Shown: one piece after another, positions 7,014 to 15,695 of the stretch
How positions within the stretch are numbered: position 1 is the stretch's first letter
Layout of the letters: every line of letters begins with the position of its first letter
Source of the DNA: an uncultured Clostridia bacterium
GTDB taxonomy: Bacteria > Bacillota > Clostridia > Christensenellales > Aristaeellaceae
Length of the DNA: 45,617 nucleotides
Assembly (NCBI GenBank): GCA_947165425.1
Contig: CAMVAJ010000013.1
Location: 1-45,617, forward strand
Direction of reading: 5' to 3'
Notes under the pieces: generated by a model
Database searches by the model: none
Told to the model about the DNA's origin: nothing
The model's input: only the letters and a program-made list of their open reading frames with translations
Program-made: the position numbers and the translations under genes

Positions 7014-8483
7014 ATGGAGAGACTGACTGCCGCCATGGCGCCCGCGCCGGTTCGCCCAGTGAAAGTGCTTCAGTTTGGCGAGGGAAATTTCCTTCGCGCT
7101 TTTGCGGATTGGATGATCGACATCGCCAACGAGAAAGCGGGCTTCAACGGCTCGATTGTCCTGGTCAAGCCAATCAACATCGGCACGCTGTTCCCGGCCT
7201 TCAAGGAGCAGGATTTCCGTTATACGGTGCTGCTGCGCGGCCTCGTGGATGGGGAGCCGGTGGAGCAGGCGCGCGTCATCACCAGCGTCTCAGACGCGGT
7301 GGATGCCTATCTTGAGTATGACCGGTATGCCGCATACGCGAAGTGCGAAACCCTTCGCTTCATCATTTCCAACACGACCGAGGCAGGCATCGTGCTCGAC
7401 GAGAGCGACGAGCTGGCGGCGTGCCCCCCGAAATCCTATCCGGGCAAGCTAACCAAATTCCTTTACGAGCGCGCGCAGGCCTTTGACTACGCTCCGGACA
7501 AGGGCCTGGTCATCCTCCCTGTGGAGCTGATTGACGATAACGGCATCGCGCTGCGCCGCTGCGTGAAGGCGCTCGCGAAAAACTGGAAACTTGGCGAGCG
7601 GTTTGAGAAGTGGCTTGACGAGAGTTGCGTCTTCACATCCACGCTGGTGGACCGGATCGTCACAGGCTATCCGCGCGGCGAGGATCAGGCAATCTGGGAA
7701 AAGCTGGGCTATGAGGACCGCATCCTGGTCACAGCCGAGCCCTTCGGTCTGTGGGTCATCGAGAGCGAGAAGGATCTCAGCGCGGAGCTGCCCCTGCCCG
7801 CCTGCGGACTGCCTGTCGTGTATACCGACAACCAGAAGCCCTACAAGCAGCGCAAGGTCCGCATCCTCAACGGCGCCCACACCTCCTTTGTGCCCATGGC
7901 GTTCCAGTATGGCTGCGACATCGTGCTCCAGGCGATGAATGACCCGATCATCCGGAACTTCATGCAGCGCACGCTCTACGACGAAGTGATCCCGACGCTG
8001 TCTCTGCCCGAGGCGGATCTGAAGGCTTTCGCCGAGGCGGTGACCGGCCGCTTTGCCAACCCCTTTATCAAGCACCGCCTGCTGGACATCTGCCTGAACT
8101 GCGTGAGCAAATGGCGCGCCCGCTGCCTGCCCTCGCTGCTGGGCTATGTAGAGAAAAAGGGCGAGCTTCCGCCGCATCTGACCTTCTCGCTCGCCGCGAT
8201 GATGAGCCTGTATCTCGGCGGAGAGTTAGAGGACGGCAAGCTAGTCTGCCAGCGCGACGGACAGCCCTATACCCTGCAGGACGACGCCGCGGTGCTCTCC
8301 TTCTTCGCGGAAAACAGCGAGGCAAAGCCCGCCGAGCTGGTGCAGACCTTCCTCTCCAATGAAGCTTTCTTCGGACAGGATCTGACAAAGATCCCGCATC
8401 TGGCTGAGACTGTGATCGAAGCGCTCTCGGATATCCTTGACCGCGGAATGAAAAAGGTCGTGACTGAGCGCTTTGCGGTATAA
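7014..8483 (+). CDS. uxaB: Tagaturonate reductase (altronate oxidoreductase)
   Basis: A 489-residue NAD-dependent reductase of the mannitol dehydrogenase family that converts D-tagaturonate to D-altronate in galacturonate (pectin sugar) breakdown. The N-terminal nucleotide-binding segment is VLQFGEGNFLRAFADWM. Family signatures include STLVDRIVTGYPR and the catalytic region around NGAHTSFVPMAF. I chose the ATG at 7014 because AAGGAGG (6997-7003) precedes it at ten bases; an ATG at 7005 is too close to that site. The gene is followed by uxaA after 18 bp, and the pair makes the classical two-step route to 2-keto-3-deoxygluconate. Length is normal. Confidence 0.94.
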   Translation: MERLTAAMAPAPVRPVKVLQFGEGNFLRAFADWMIDIANEKAGFNGSIVLVKPINIGTLFPAFKEQDFRYTVLLRGLVDGEPVEQARVITSVSDAVDAYLEYDRYAAYAKCETLRFIISNTTEAGIVLDESDELAACPPKSYPGKLTKFLYERAQAFDYAPDKGLVILPVELIDDNGIALRRCVKALAKNWKLGERFEKWLDESCVFTSTLVDRIVTGYPRGEDQAIWEKLGYEDRILVTAEPFGLWVIESEKDLSAELPLPACGLPVVYTDNQKPYKQRKVRILNGAHTSFVPMAFQYGCDIVLQAMNDPIIRNFMQRTLYDEVIPTLSLPEADLKAFAEAVTGRFANPFIKHRLLDICLNCVSKWRARCLPSLLGYVEKKGELPPHLTFSLAAMMSLYLGGELEDGKLVCQRDGQPYTLQDDAAVLSFFAENSEAKPAELVQTFLSNEAFFGQDLTKIPHLAETVIEALSDILDRGMKKVVTERFAV

Positions 8484-8501
8484 GGACGCGAGGAGAAAAA
8501 G

Positions 8502-9986
8502 ATGAAGCAATTGCTGCGAATCACGGAGCGCGACAACGTGGCCGTAGCGCTGACTCAGCTGACCGCGGGGGAGACCGCGGTCGGCGACGGCGTCAAGGTC
8601 GTGCTGAAGACCGATATTCCCGCCGGTCACAAGGTCGCGCTCTGCGACCTGAAGGCGGGGGATCACGTGATCAAATATGGCTACCCGATCGGATACGCAA
8701 AGGAGGCGATCCCCGAGGGCAGCCACGTGCATGTCCACAACCTGCACACCCTGCTCTCCGGCGAACTGAGCTATACCTATCAGCCGGTGGACGCAAGCCT
8801 GAAGCCCCTTGAAACGAGAACCTTTATGGGCTACCCGCGCAGGGATGGCCGCGTCGGCATCCGCAACGAGCTGTGGATTCTGCCCACCGTCGGGTGCGTC
8901 AACGAGATTGCAAAAGCGCTGGCGCTGGAGGCACAGAGCCTGGCCGGGGGAGGCGTTGAGACGGTCGTCGCCTTTGCGCATCCATACGGCTGCTCGCAGA
9001 TGGGGGACGACCAGGAGAACACCCGCCATGTCCTGGGCAATTTAGCAACACATCCCAACGCCGGCGGCGTGCTGGTGCTTGGACTCGGCTGTGAGAACAG
9101 CGGTGTGGATATTCTCAAAACCTATATGGGCGACTATGATCCGGAGCGTGTCCGCTTCCTGATCTGCCAGAATGTGGAGGATGAACACGAGGCGGGCATG
9201 GCCCTCCTGCGCGAGCTCGCGGAGCATATGCGGGGCGAAAAGCGGGTTCCGTGTCCGGCTTCCAAACTGGTGGTTGGCCTCAAATGCGGTGGGTCGGACG
9301 GCTTTTCCGGCATTACCGCGAACCCGACCATCGGCGGCTTCTCCGACAGACTGGGCGCGCAGGGCGGCACCACCATCCTGACCGAGGTGCCGGAGATGTT
9401 CGGCGCGGAGACGATCCTGATGAGCCGCGCTCAGGACGAGACCGTATTCCAGAAGACGGTCTCGCTGATCAACAATTTCAAACGCTACTTTGAGGAGCAT
9501 CATCAGACCATTTACGAGAACCCGTCTCCCGGAAACAAGGCGGGCGGCATCTCCACCCTGGAGGACAAGGCGCTGGGCTGCACCCAGAAGAGCGGCTTCG
9601 GCCCTGTCCGGGATGTGCTGAAATACGGCGAGCAGGTCAAAACACCCGGCCTGAATCTTCTGTCTGCTCCCGGCAACGATCTGGTGGCCTCGACCGCGCT
9701 GGCGGCGGCGGGAGCGCAGATGGTCCTCTTCTCTACGGGACGCGGAACGCCCTTCGCCTGCCCTGTGCCGACGGTCAAAATCTCGTCCAACTCGCCGCTT
9801 GCGGCTAAAAAGAAGGACTGGATTGATTTCGACGCCGGACGTCTCCTCTCAGAGAATATTCCGCTGCCGGAGCTGGCGGCCGAGCTGGAGGAGAAGGTGC
9901 TCCGCGTCGCCTCGGGTGAGCTGGTCACGGCAGAACGCCACGGCTTCCATGACCTCGCGATTTTTAAGAGCGGTGTCACGCTCTGA
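8502..9986 (+). CDS. uxaA: Altronate dehydratase
   Basis: A 494-residue dehydratase that converts D-altronate to 2-keto-3-deoxy-D-gluconate. Residues 1 to about 95 form the SAF domain (VAVALTQLTAGETAV; GHKVALCDLKAGDHVIKYG; HVHVHNLHTLL). The rest is the altronate/galactarate dehydratase domain, with GYPRRDGRVGIRNE, HPYGCSQMGDD and GLKCGGSDGFSGITANP, which carry the conserved metal-site cysteines and histidines. Galactarate dehydratase is the main alternative; the adjacent uxaB makes altronate the likely substrate. A GAGGAG-type ribosome-binding site lies before the ATG. It is the last gene of the uxaBA unit and is followed by a terminator-like hairpin. Confidence 0.94.
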   Translation: MKQLLRITERDNVAVALTQLTAGETAVGDGVKVVLKTDIPAGHKVALCDLKAGDHVIKYGYPIGYAKEAIPEGSHVHVHNLHTLLSGELSYTYQPVDASLKPLETRTFMGYPRRDGRVGIRNELWILPTVGCVNEIAKALALEAQSLAGGGVETVVAFAHPYGCSQMGDDQENTRHVLGNLATHPNAGGVLVLGLGCENSGVDILKTYMGDYDPERVRFLICQNVEDEHEAGMALLRELAEHMRGEKRVPCPASKLVVGLKCGGSDGFSGITANPTIGGFSDRLGAQGGTTILTEVPEMFGAETILMSRAQDETVFQKTVSLINNFKRYFEEHHQTIYENPSPGNKAGGISTLEDKALGCTQKSGFGPVRDVLKYGEQVKTPGLNLLSAPGNDLVASTALAAAGAQMVLFSTGRGTPFACPVPTVKISSNSPLAAKKKDWIDFDAGRLLSENIPLPELAAELEEKVLRVASGELVTAERHGFHDLAIFKSGVTL

Positions 9987-10008
9987 CAGCATCCTATCAA
10001 TCGTTTAT

Positions 10009-10033
10009 CGCCCGCGCGGATGCGCGGGCGTTT
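10009..10033 (+). terminator. Terminator-like hairpin after uxaA
   Basis: CGCCCGCGC and GCGCGGGCG form a perfect 9-bp G+C stem with a GGAT loop, followed by only three T. It lies 22 bp past the uxaA stop. The short T-run makes it a weaker candidate, but the position is right. Confidence 0.65.
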
Positions 10034-10086
10034 CCATTCAGGCGAATTTGGATATTTTCTGCAAAATCACCTACAAAAAATACATG

Positions 10087-10115
10087 TTGTATTATTCTTG
10101 TTTTTATTGTAGAAT
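10087..10115 (+). promoter_or_regulatory. Promoter of the GH3 gene
   Basis: TTGTAT (10087-10092) and TAGAAT (10110-10115) are 17 bp apart in an A+T-rich patch, about 45 bp ahead of the GH3 start codon. A short CACCGAAAGGTG hairpin lies between the promoter and the ribosome-binding site AAAGGGGG. Confidence 0.5.
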
Positions 10116-10158
10116 GAGCGTAACAAGCACCGAAAGGTGCAAAAAAGGGGGAAACTGA

Positions 10159-13077
10159 ATGTTAGGCATCAACATGGATGACGTCTTAACAACCATCAAC
10201 CTGCTCAAGCCTCAGCTGATTCTGATCGGCGTGCTGCTTGCGCTGGCGATCATCATCACGATCATCGCCGTCAAGATCAAGAAGCCCACCCGCGGCCTGG
10301 TCCGCGGCTCGGCCTGGGTTTGCTTCCTGCTGGCCCTGATCCTGATCGTCAACCAGATTCTGACCGGCCCCATGTACAGCATGGTGAGCATGGTGTTCAA
10401 GAAGAGCGGCGATATCAGCGAGGAGAGCATTAATACCGCAAGCCAGCTCTGCGAGGACATCGCAGCGGAGGGCTTCGTCCTGCTGAAGAACGACGGCACG
10501 CTGCCGCTGGGCGAGAACGCCAAGGTCAACACCTTCGGCTGGTCCTCCACCAACCCGGTCTACGGCGGCACAGGCTCCGGTTCTCTGTCCGCCAACTATG
10601 AGACCATCAGTCTTCTGAAGGGCCTCGAAAACGCTGGCATCCAGTACAACCAGGATCTGGTGAAATTCTATACCGACTGGCGTACCGCCCGCCCCAACAT
10701 CGGCATGATGGGCCAGGACTGGACCATCCCCGAGCTGAGCGCGGAGGAGTATGACGCTGCGGGCATCATCGACAATGCGAAGGCTTACTCCGACACGGCC
10801 ATCATCGTCATCTCCCGCTCCGGCGGCGAGGGCGCCGATCTGCCCAAGAGCCTGGATCCCGCTGTGCCCGCCACCTTCGTGGACGACGGCAGCGGCACCA
10901 TGTTCGCTGCCCGCGGCATGCGTTTCAGCGAATTCCCCGAGGATCTGGACGCCTCCAAGCACTATCTGGAGCTCAGCACCCGTGAGACCGCGATGGTTGA
11001 GAAGGTCACCGCCGCCTTCGACAAGGTGGTTGTGGTGATCAACGCCTCCAACGCGATGGAACTTGGCTGGGTCAACGAGTACCCCAGCATCAAGGCTGTC
11101 ATTCTGGCGCCCGGCCCCGGCCAGACCGGCTTCAACGCCCTGGGCGAAATCCTCACCGGCAAGGTCAACCCCTCCGGCCGCACGATTGACACCTTTGTGG
11201 CGGACCTGACCGCCGCGCCCAACTTCAACAACATCGGCGAATTCGTCTACACCAACGCCGAGGACGTCTCCCCGGAGGTTGCCGGTTGGGGCGGCCCGCC
11301 CAGCGTTGTGAACCCGAACTTTGTCGACTACGTCGAGGGCATCTATGTCGGCTACCGCTGGTATGAGACCGCCGCGGCTGACGGCGTCATCGACTACAAC
11401 AAGTCCGTCGTTTATCCCTTCGGCTACGGCCTCTCCTACACCACCTTCGAGCAGAAGATGGGCGAGATCACCGAGAAGGACGGCGTCCTGAGCTTCGACG
11501 TCACCGTGACCAACACGGGCGCTGTCGCCGGCAAGGATGTCGTGGAAGTCTACTTCAACCCGCCCTATGTCAGCGGCGGCATTGAGAAGTCTGCGGTCAA
11601 CCTGGTCGCCTTTGCGAAAACCGGTCTGCTGCAGTCCGGCAAGAGCGAGACCGTTAAGATCAGCTTCCGCGTCGAGGATATGGCTTCCTTCGACGACACG
11701 AACGCGAAAGCCTATGTGCTGGATGCGGGCGACTATGTGATCTCCATCAACAAGAACGCCCATGAGGCGATCGACAGCAAGACCTACACCGTTGCCTCCA
11801 CCATCACCTATGGTCAGGACAACAAGCGTTCCACCGACCAGGAGGCCGCCGTTGCCCGCTTCGATTTCGCGAAGGGCAACGTGACCTATCTGTCCCGTGC
11901 CAACGGCTTCGCCAACTATGAGCAGGCGGTGGCCGCGCCCACGGACTATACCATGACCGATGAGATCAAGGACGGCTTCTACAACCACAAGACCTATGAT
12001 CCCACCAAGTTCAACAATCCGGACGACAAGATGCCCGTCACTGGCGCGAGCAACGGCCTGACCATCCGCGATCTGCGCGGCAAGGCTTACGACGATCCCC
12101 AGTGGGAGAAGCTCCTTGACCAGCTGACCGTGGAGGACATGGTGAACCTGATCGGCACCGGCGGCTACCAGAGCATCGCGGTGAACTCCGTCGGCAAGAC
12201 CCAGCAGATCGACTGCGACGGCCCTGCCTCCATCAACAACAACTTCACCGGAAAGGCTTCCATCGGTTTCCCGGCCGGCGTCGTGATCGCCGCGACTTGG
12301 AACGTGGATTCAGCCAAGGCCTTCGGTCAGTCCATCGGCAAAATGGCCGATGAGATGGACGTCTCCGGCTGGTATGCTCCGGCCATGAACATCCATCGCT
12401 CCGCTTTCGCGGGCCGCAACTTCGAGTACTACTCTGAGGATGGCTTCATCTCCGGCAAGATGGCCGCGAACGCCATCTCCGGCGCGGCGGAGAGCGGCGT
12501 CTACTCCTTCATGAAGCACTTCGCGCTGAACGATCAGGAGACGCACCGCACCGACATGCTGCTCACCTGGACCAACGAGCAGGCCATGCGCGAGATCTAC
12601 CTGAAGCCCTTCGAGCTCTCCGTGAAGGAAGGCCACGCGGGCGCGGTCATGTCGGCCTTCAACTATATCGGCAACAAGTACGCGGCGGCTACCCCCGAGC
12701 TGCAGAAGGATGTTCTCCGCAGCGAGTGGGGCTTCAAGGGCATGGTGCTGACCGACTACTTCGGCGGCTACGGCTATCAGGATGCGGACATCCTAATCCG
12801 AAACGGCAACGACTTCTGCCTGACTCCCCAGGCGACCGACTTCTCCAAGGTGACTGACCAGACCAGCGCGACCTCCGTGCTGGCGATGCGTCAGGCGTCC
12901 AAGAACATTCTCTACACCACCGCCAACAGCCGCGCCTATGCCAGCGGCGGCGCAGGCGGCATGGCGACCTGGGAGATCATCAAGAACGTGATCCTGGCTG
13001 TCGCGATCGCGCTCCTGGCGCTGTGGGAGTTCCTGAACATCCGCAAGTACCTGAAAGCGAAAAAGGCGAAAGCCTGA
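10159..13077 (+). CDS. Membrane-anchored, domain-permuted GH3 beta-glycosidase
   Basis: A 972-residue glycoside hydrolase family 3 enzyme, likely a beta-glucosidase or related exo-glycosidase. The domain order is reversed compared with standard GH3. The C-type alpha/beta sandwich comes first (LLKNDGTLPL about residue 111, VILAPGPGQTGFNALGEIL), then a fibronectin-III-like domain (YPFGYGLSYTTFE onward). The (beta/alpha)8 catalytic barrel comes last (LTVEDMVNLIGTGGYQSI; SFMKHFALNDQE; MSAFNYIGN). The nucleophile is Asp 866 in GFKGMVLTDYFGG. Hydrophobic helices lie at about 19-39, 49-69 and 942-962. The basic loop KIKKPTRGLVR between the first two and the basic C-terminus place the catalytic part outside the cell. 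It appears monocistronic, with its own promoter and terminator. Confidence 0.9.
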   Translation: MLGINMDDVLTTINLLKPQLILIGVLLALAIIITIIAVKIKKPTRGLVRGSAWVCFLLALILIVNQILTGPMYSMVSMVFKKSGDISEESINTASQLCEDIAAEGFVLLKNDGTLPLGENAKVNTFGWSSTNPVYGGTGSGSLSANYETISLLKGLENAGIQYNQDLVKFYTDWRTARPNIGMMGQDWTIPELSAEEYDAAGIIDNAKAYSDTAIIVISRSGGEGADLPKSLDPAVPATFVDDGSGTMFAARGMRFSEFPEDLDASKHYLELSTRETAMVEKVTAAFDKVVVVINASNAMELGWVNEYPSIKAVILAPGPGQTGFNALGEILTGKVNPSGRTIDTFVADLTAAPNFNNIGEFVYTNAEDVSPEVAGWGGPPSVVNPNFVDYVEGIYVGYRWYETAAADGVIDYNKSVVYPFGYGLSYTTFEQKMGEITEKDGVLSFDVTVTNTGAVAGKDVVEVYFNPPYVSGGIEKSAVNLVAFAKTGLLQSGKSETVKISFRVEDMASFDDTNAKAYVLDAGDYVISINKNAHEAIDSKTYTVASTITYGQDNKRSTDQEAAVARFDFAKGNVTYLSRANGFANYEQAVAAPTDYTMTDEIKDGFYNHKTYDPTKFNNPDDKMPVTGASNGLTIRDLRGKAYDDPQWEKLLDQLTVEDMVNLIGTGGYQSIAVNSVGKTQQIDCDGPASINNNFTGKASIGFPAGVVIAATWNVDSAKAFGQSIGKMADEMDVSGWYAPAMNIHRSAFAGRNFEYYSEDGFISGKMAANAISGAAESGVYSFMKHFALNDQETHRTDMLLTWTNEQAMREIYLKPFELSVKEGHAGAVMSAFNYIGNKYAAATPELQKDVLRSEWGFKGMVLTDYFGGYGYQDADILIRNGNDFCLTPQATDFSKVTDQTSATSVLAMRQASKNILYTTANSRAYASGGAGGMATWEIIKNVILAVAIALLALWEFLNIRKYLKAKKAKA

Positions 13078-13100
13078 GTAACCCAAACCTGAGTTATCCC

Positions 13101-13129
13101 TGCCCTCCCGCGTTTGCGGGAGGGCATTT
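13101..13129 (+). terminator. Intrinsic terminator after the GH3 gene
   Basis: TGCCCTCCCGC and GCGGGAGGGCA form a perfect 11-bp stem with a GTTT loop, followed by TTT. It starts 24 bp after the GH3 stop. Confidence 0.8.
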
Positions 13130-13194
13130 CAAAACCTTTGCCATTTCAGCGTTAATAACGCGAAAATAAATGATGAGAAAAGAGCAAAACCCCC

Positions 13195-13222
13195 TTGAAA
13201 AATTTCAAAACTATGGTAATAT
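13195..13222 (+). promoter_or_regulatory. Promoter of the rpsF-ssb-rpsR operon
   Basis: TTGAAA (13195-13200) and TAATAT (13217-13222) are 16 bp apart, about 70 bp ahead of rpsF. This fits a housekeeping promoter for a ribosomal-protein operon. Confidence 0.55.
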
Positions 13223-13237
13223 CTCTAATTGGCACAT

Positions 13238-13264
13238 CCTTGCGCTGCATGCAAGGTGCAGCGC
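13238..13264 (+). promoter_or_regulatory. Leader RNA of rpsF with two mutually exclusive hairpins
   Basis: GCGCTGCA (13242-13249) pairs perfectly with TGCAGCGC (13257-13264). CCTTGC (13238-13243) can instead pair with GCAAGG (13251-13256). The two stems share bases, so only one can form. S6-S18 autoregulation through a leader hairpin is known in bacteria and this is the expected position, but I cannot match the known motif's key bases with certainty. Confidence 0.4.
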
Positions 13265-13289
13265 CATATGTCCATGAGGAGGTGAAAGT

Positions 13290-13697
13290 ATGAATAGGTA
13301 CGAAATGACCTACATCATCGACGTTTCACTGGAGGAAGCCGCTCGCAAGGAGCTGATCGAGCGTGTCAACGGCTTCATCACCGCTGGAGGCGGTACTGTG
13401 GAGAAAGTCGATGAGACCTGGGGCAAGCGCCGCCTGGCCTACACCATCAATCACAAGAACGAGGGCTACTATGTGCTTGTGAATTATGAGGCGCCGGTGG
13501 AAGTTCCTGCTGAGGTTGAGCGCAACCTGCGCATCAATGACAGCGTGCTGCGCTACATGACCATCAAGCTGGTCGACAAGAAGTCGAAGGTGAAGCCGCG
13601 TCCTGTGCGCCCCGTTGCGCCCGCGCCCGTGGCTGAGGAAGCGCCTGTAGCCGTCGAGGCTGAGGCCCCTGTCGGCGAAGAGGCTGCTGCTGAGTGA
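13290..13697 (+). CDS. rpsF: 30S ribosomal protein S6
   Basis: A 135-residue S6 protein of the 30S platform, which binds 16S rRNA together with S18. The core is canonical: MNRYEMTYIIDVSLEE, VEKVDETWGKRRLAYTINHK and NEGYYVLVNYEAP, ending at LRYMTIKLVDK near residue 97. The last ~35 residues are a low-complexity Pro/Ala/Glu/Val tail, longer than the ~95-residue minimal protein but a common kind of extension. GAGGAGGTGAAAGT precedes the ATG. It is the first gene of rpsF-ssb-rpsR. Confidence 0.97.
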   Translation: MNRYEMTYIIDVSLEEAARKELIERVNGFITAGGGTVEKVDETWGKRRLAYTINHKNEGYYVLVNYEAPVEVPAEVERNLRINDSVLRYMTIKLVDKKSKVKPRPVRPVAPAPVAEEAPVAVEAEAPVGEEAAAE

Positions 13698-13750
13698 TCA
13701 TCGCCTTTGCCGTGAGTCAGGACGAGTTACTTGAATATGAGGTTTGAAGC

Positions 13751-14200
13751 ATGAATAAATTGACAATCATCGGCAATTTGACGAGAGACCCGGAGTTAAG
13801 ATCTGTCAACACTGCCAACGGTGAAGTGAGTGTCTGCGATTTTACGGTGGCGGTCAATCGCCGTCAGCGCGGACAAAACCAAAACGCCAACGGTCAGAAT
13901 GACGCGGATTTCTTCCGTGTTACAGCCTGGCGTGCGTTGGGTGAGAACTGCGCAAAGTATCTCGCAAAGGGACGCAAAGTTGCGGTCGTCGGGCCCGTAT
14001 CCGTACGGAGCTATACCGCGAACGACGGCTCGACTCGCTTCTCCCTGGAAGTACAGGCAGATGACGTTGAATTTTTGACCAGCCGCGCCGAGGCTGACAG
14101 CATGGGCAATCGCCCTGCTTACGCTCCCGCGCAGCAGCCCGCGCCGACAGCCCAGAACAGCGGCTTCGCTCCGGTTGAGAGCGACGACCTGCCGTTCTGA
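13751..14200 (+). CDS. ssb: Single-stranded DNA-binding protein
   Basis: A 149-residue SSB that coats single-stranded DNA in replication and repair. The OB fold spans about residues 1-108: MNKLTIIGNLTRDPELR at the start, DADFFRVTAWRALGENCAKYL in the middle and LEVQADDVEFL at the end. A Pro/Ala/Gln-rich linker follows, then the acidic partner-binding tip DDLPF. It lies between rpsF and rpsR, the usual arrangement in Bacillota. Confidence 0.97.
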   Translation: MNKLTIIGNLTRDPELRSVNTANGEVSVCDFTVAVNRRQRGQNQNANGQNDADFFRVTAWRALGENCAKYLAKGRKVAVVGPVSVRSYTANDGSTRFSLEVQADDVEFLTSRAEADSMGNRPAYAPAQQPAPTAQNSGFAPVESDDLPF

Positions 14201-14244
14201 TGTGCTGAGACGCCAAGATAGAACCTCGAAAGGAGGCCACCGAA

Positions 14245-14502
14245 ATGTCTGAGGAACGTGAAGAGAGAAGACCGCGGCCGCGTGGCGGACGCCGTCCCCG
14301 CCGGAAGGTTTGTGCTTTCTGTGTGGATAAGATCGCGTATATCGATTATAAGGATGTCAATCGTCTGCGCTGTTTTGTGAACGAGCGCGGCAAGATCCTG
14401 CCCTGCCGTATGACTGGCAACTGCGCCAAGCATCAGCGGCAGCTCAGTGAGGCGATCAAGCGCGCCCGTGCCATCGCGCTGATGCCCTACACTGCAGAGT
14501 AA
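14245..14502 (+). CDS. rpsR: 30S ribosomal protein S18
   Basis: An 85-residue S18 protein that forms a heterodimer with S6 on the 30S subunit. The core [19 protein letters not shown] and the tail [19 protein letters not shown] are typical. Cysteines in CAFC, RCFV, PCR and NCAKH make this a likely zinc-binding (C+) form, which is inference from the pattern. AAAGGAGG lies ten bases before the ATG. It is the last gene before a clear terminator; rplI is not adjacent. Confidence 0.96.
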   Translation: MSEEREERRPRPRGGRRPRRKVCAFCVDKIAYIDYKDVNRLRCFVNERGKILPCRMTGNCAKHQRQLSEAIKRARAIALMPYTAE

Positions 14503-14512
14503 TCTGAAACAT

Positions 14513-14540
14513 CCCGCCGTCCTTGCAGCGGCGGGTTTTT
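14513..14540 (+). terminator. Intrinsic terminator of the rpsF operon
   Basis: CCCGCCG and CGGCGGG form a 7-bp stem around a nine-base loop, followed by TTTTTC. It begins 11 bp after rpsR. Confidence 0.85.
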
Positions 14541-14651
14541 CATATCTGATCAGCCAAGGCGTTGATGATATGCTCCGCACCCTGACTGGCAGGAAAAGCG
14601 GCATATGAGTCGAATCTTATCAATATCAAAGACATGGAGGAGCGGGTTCGT

Positions 14652-15671
14652 ATGCAGAAACTGTTATCCATCGCAATCCCGAGCTATAATGCGGCAGCGT
14701 ATCTGGAGCACGCCGTGTCATCGCTGCTCCCCGGCGGAGACGAGGTGGAAATCCTCGTTGTCGACGACGGTTCCAATAAAGACAACACAGCGGAGCTGGC
14801 GGATCGGCTCGAACAGGAGCACCCCGGCATCGTTCGCGCGATCCATAAACCCAATGGCGGTCACGGAGACGCGGTCATGACCGGTCTGCGCGAGGCGACC
14901 GGGCTGTATTTCAAGGTCGTGGACGCGGACGACTGGGTGGACGCGGAGGCATATCCCAAGATCCTGGACGCGCTGCGCAGCCATCGGGAACCCGCGGAGC
15001 AGCTGGATGCGCTGATCAGCAACTATATCTATGACAAGGTCGGGGCCACCCATAAGCACGTGATGCAGTATCGGCACGCGCTGCCGCAGAACAGGGTCTT
15101 TGGCTGGGACGAGGCGCACTTTCACACCGGCGAATATTTGCTCATGCATTCCGTGATCTATCGCCGGCAGCTGCTGATTGACTGCAAACTGGATTTGCCA
15201 AAGCACACCTTCTATGTGGATGAGCTCTATGTATATCTGCCTCTGCCCTATGTCAAACGCATGATGTACCTGGACGTGGATTTCTATCACTACTTCATTG
15301 GCCGCGACGATCAGAGCGTGCACGAGGAGGTCATGATCCGCAGGATCGATCAGGCGCTGCGCGTCAACAAGCTGATGATCACCGGGGTGGATCTGACGCA
15401 GGTTAAGCCCAGCGCGCTGAAGGATTACATGACCAAATATCTTGAAATCGTGACCACCGTGTCATCCGTTCTCCTGACCAAAGCCGGGTCTGATGAACAC
15501 CTGGCGAAGAAGCAGGAGCTCTGGGATTTCCTGAAAGAGAAGGCGCCGGAGACCTATCGCGTCCTGCGCAGAAGGCTGCTCGGCCGCTTGCTGCACCTGA
15601 AAGGAAAGGCAGGCCGCCGCATTATGCTGACCTGCTACGGCATCACCCAGCGAATCTACGGCTTCAATTGA
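14652..15671 (+). CDS. Family 2 glycosyltransferase
   Basis: A 339-residue GT-A fold glycosyltransferase that transfers a sugar from a nucleotide-sugar donor. The first motif is IAIPSYNAA (residues 8-16) with VVDDGS at 36-41; the metal-binding DADDW is at 91-95. The region FYVDELYVYLPLPYVKRM corresponds to the acceptor-side catalytic region, and a basic C-terminal helix (RRRLLGRLLHLKGKAGRRI) may associate with the membrane. I chose the ATG at 14652 because GGAGGAG lies nine bases upstream. An upstream in-frame ATG at 14634 overlaps that site. The MBL-fold gene follows after 24 bp. The acceptor is unknown; cell-surface glycans are most likely. Confidence 0.88.
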   Translation: MQKLLSIAIPSYNAAAYLEHAVSSLLPGGDEVEILVVDDGSNKDNTAELADRLEQEHPGIVRAIHKPNGGHGDAVMTGLREATGLYFKVVDADDWVDAEAYPKILDALRSHREPAEQLDALISNYIYDKVGATHKHVMQYRHALPQNRVFGWDEAHFHTGEYLLMHSVIYRRQLLIDCKLDLPKHTFYVDELYVYLPLPYVKRMMYLDVDFYHYFIGRDDQSVHEEVMIRRIDQALRVNKLMITGVDLTQVKPSALKDYMTKYLEIVTTVSSVLLTKAGSDEHLAKKQELWDFLKEKAPETYRVLRRRLLGRLLHLKGKAGRRIMLTCYGITQRIYGFN

Positions 15672-15695
15672 CGGCGACGGGGATTTGGTGGACAG

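Noticed and set aside
10186-11988. A 600-codon open frame on the minus strand opposite the GH3 gene
   Set aside because: It is a shadow of the G+C-rich third codon positions in the GH3 gene. Its protein is a Gly/Val/Asp/His-rich sequence with no domain, and it has no ribosome-binding site.
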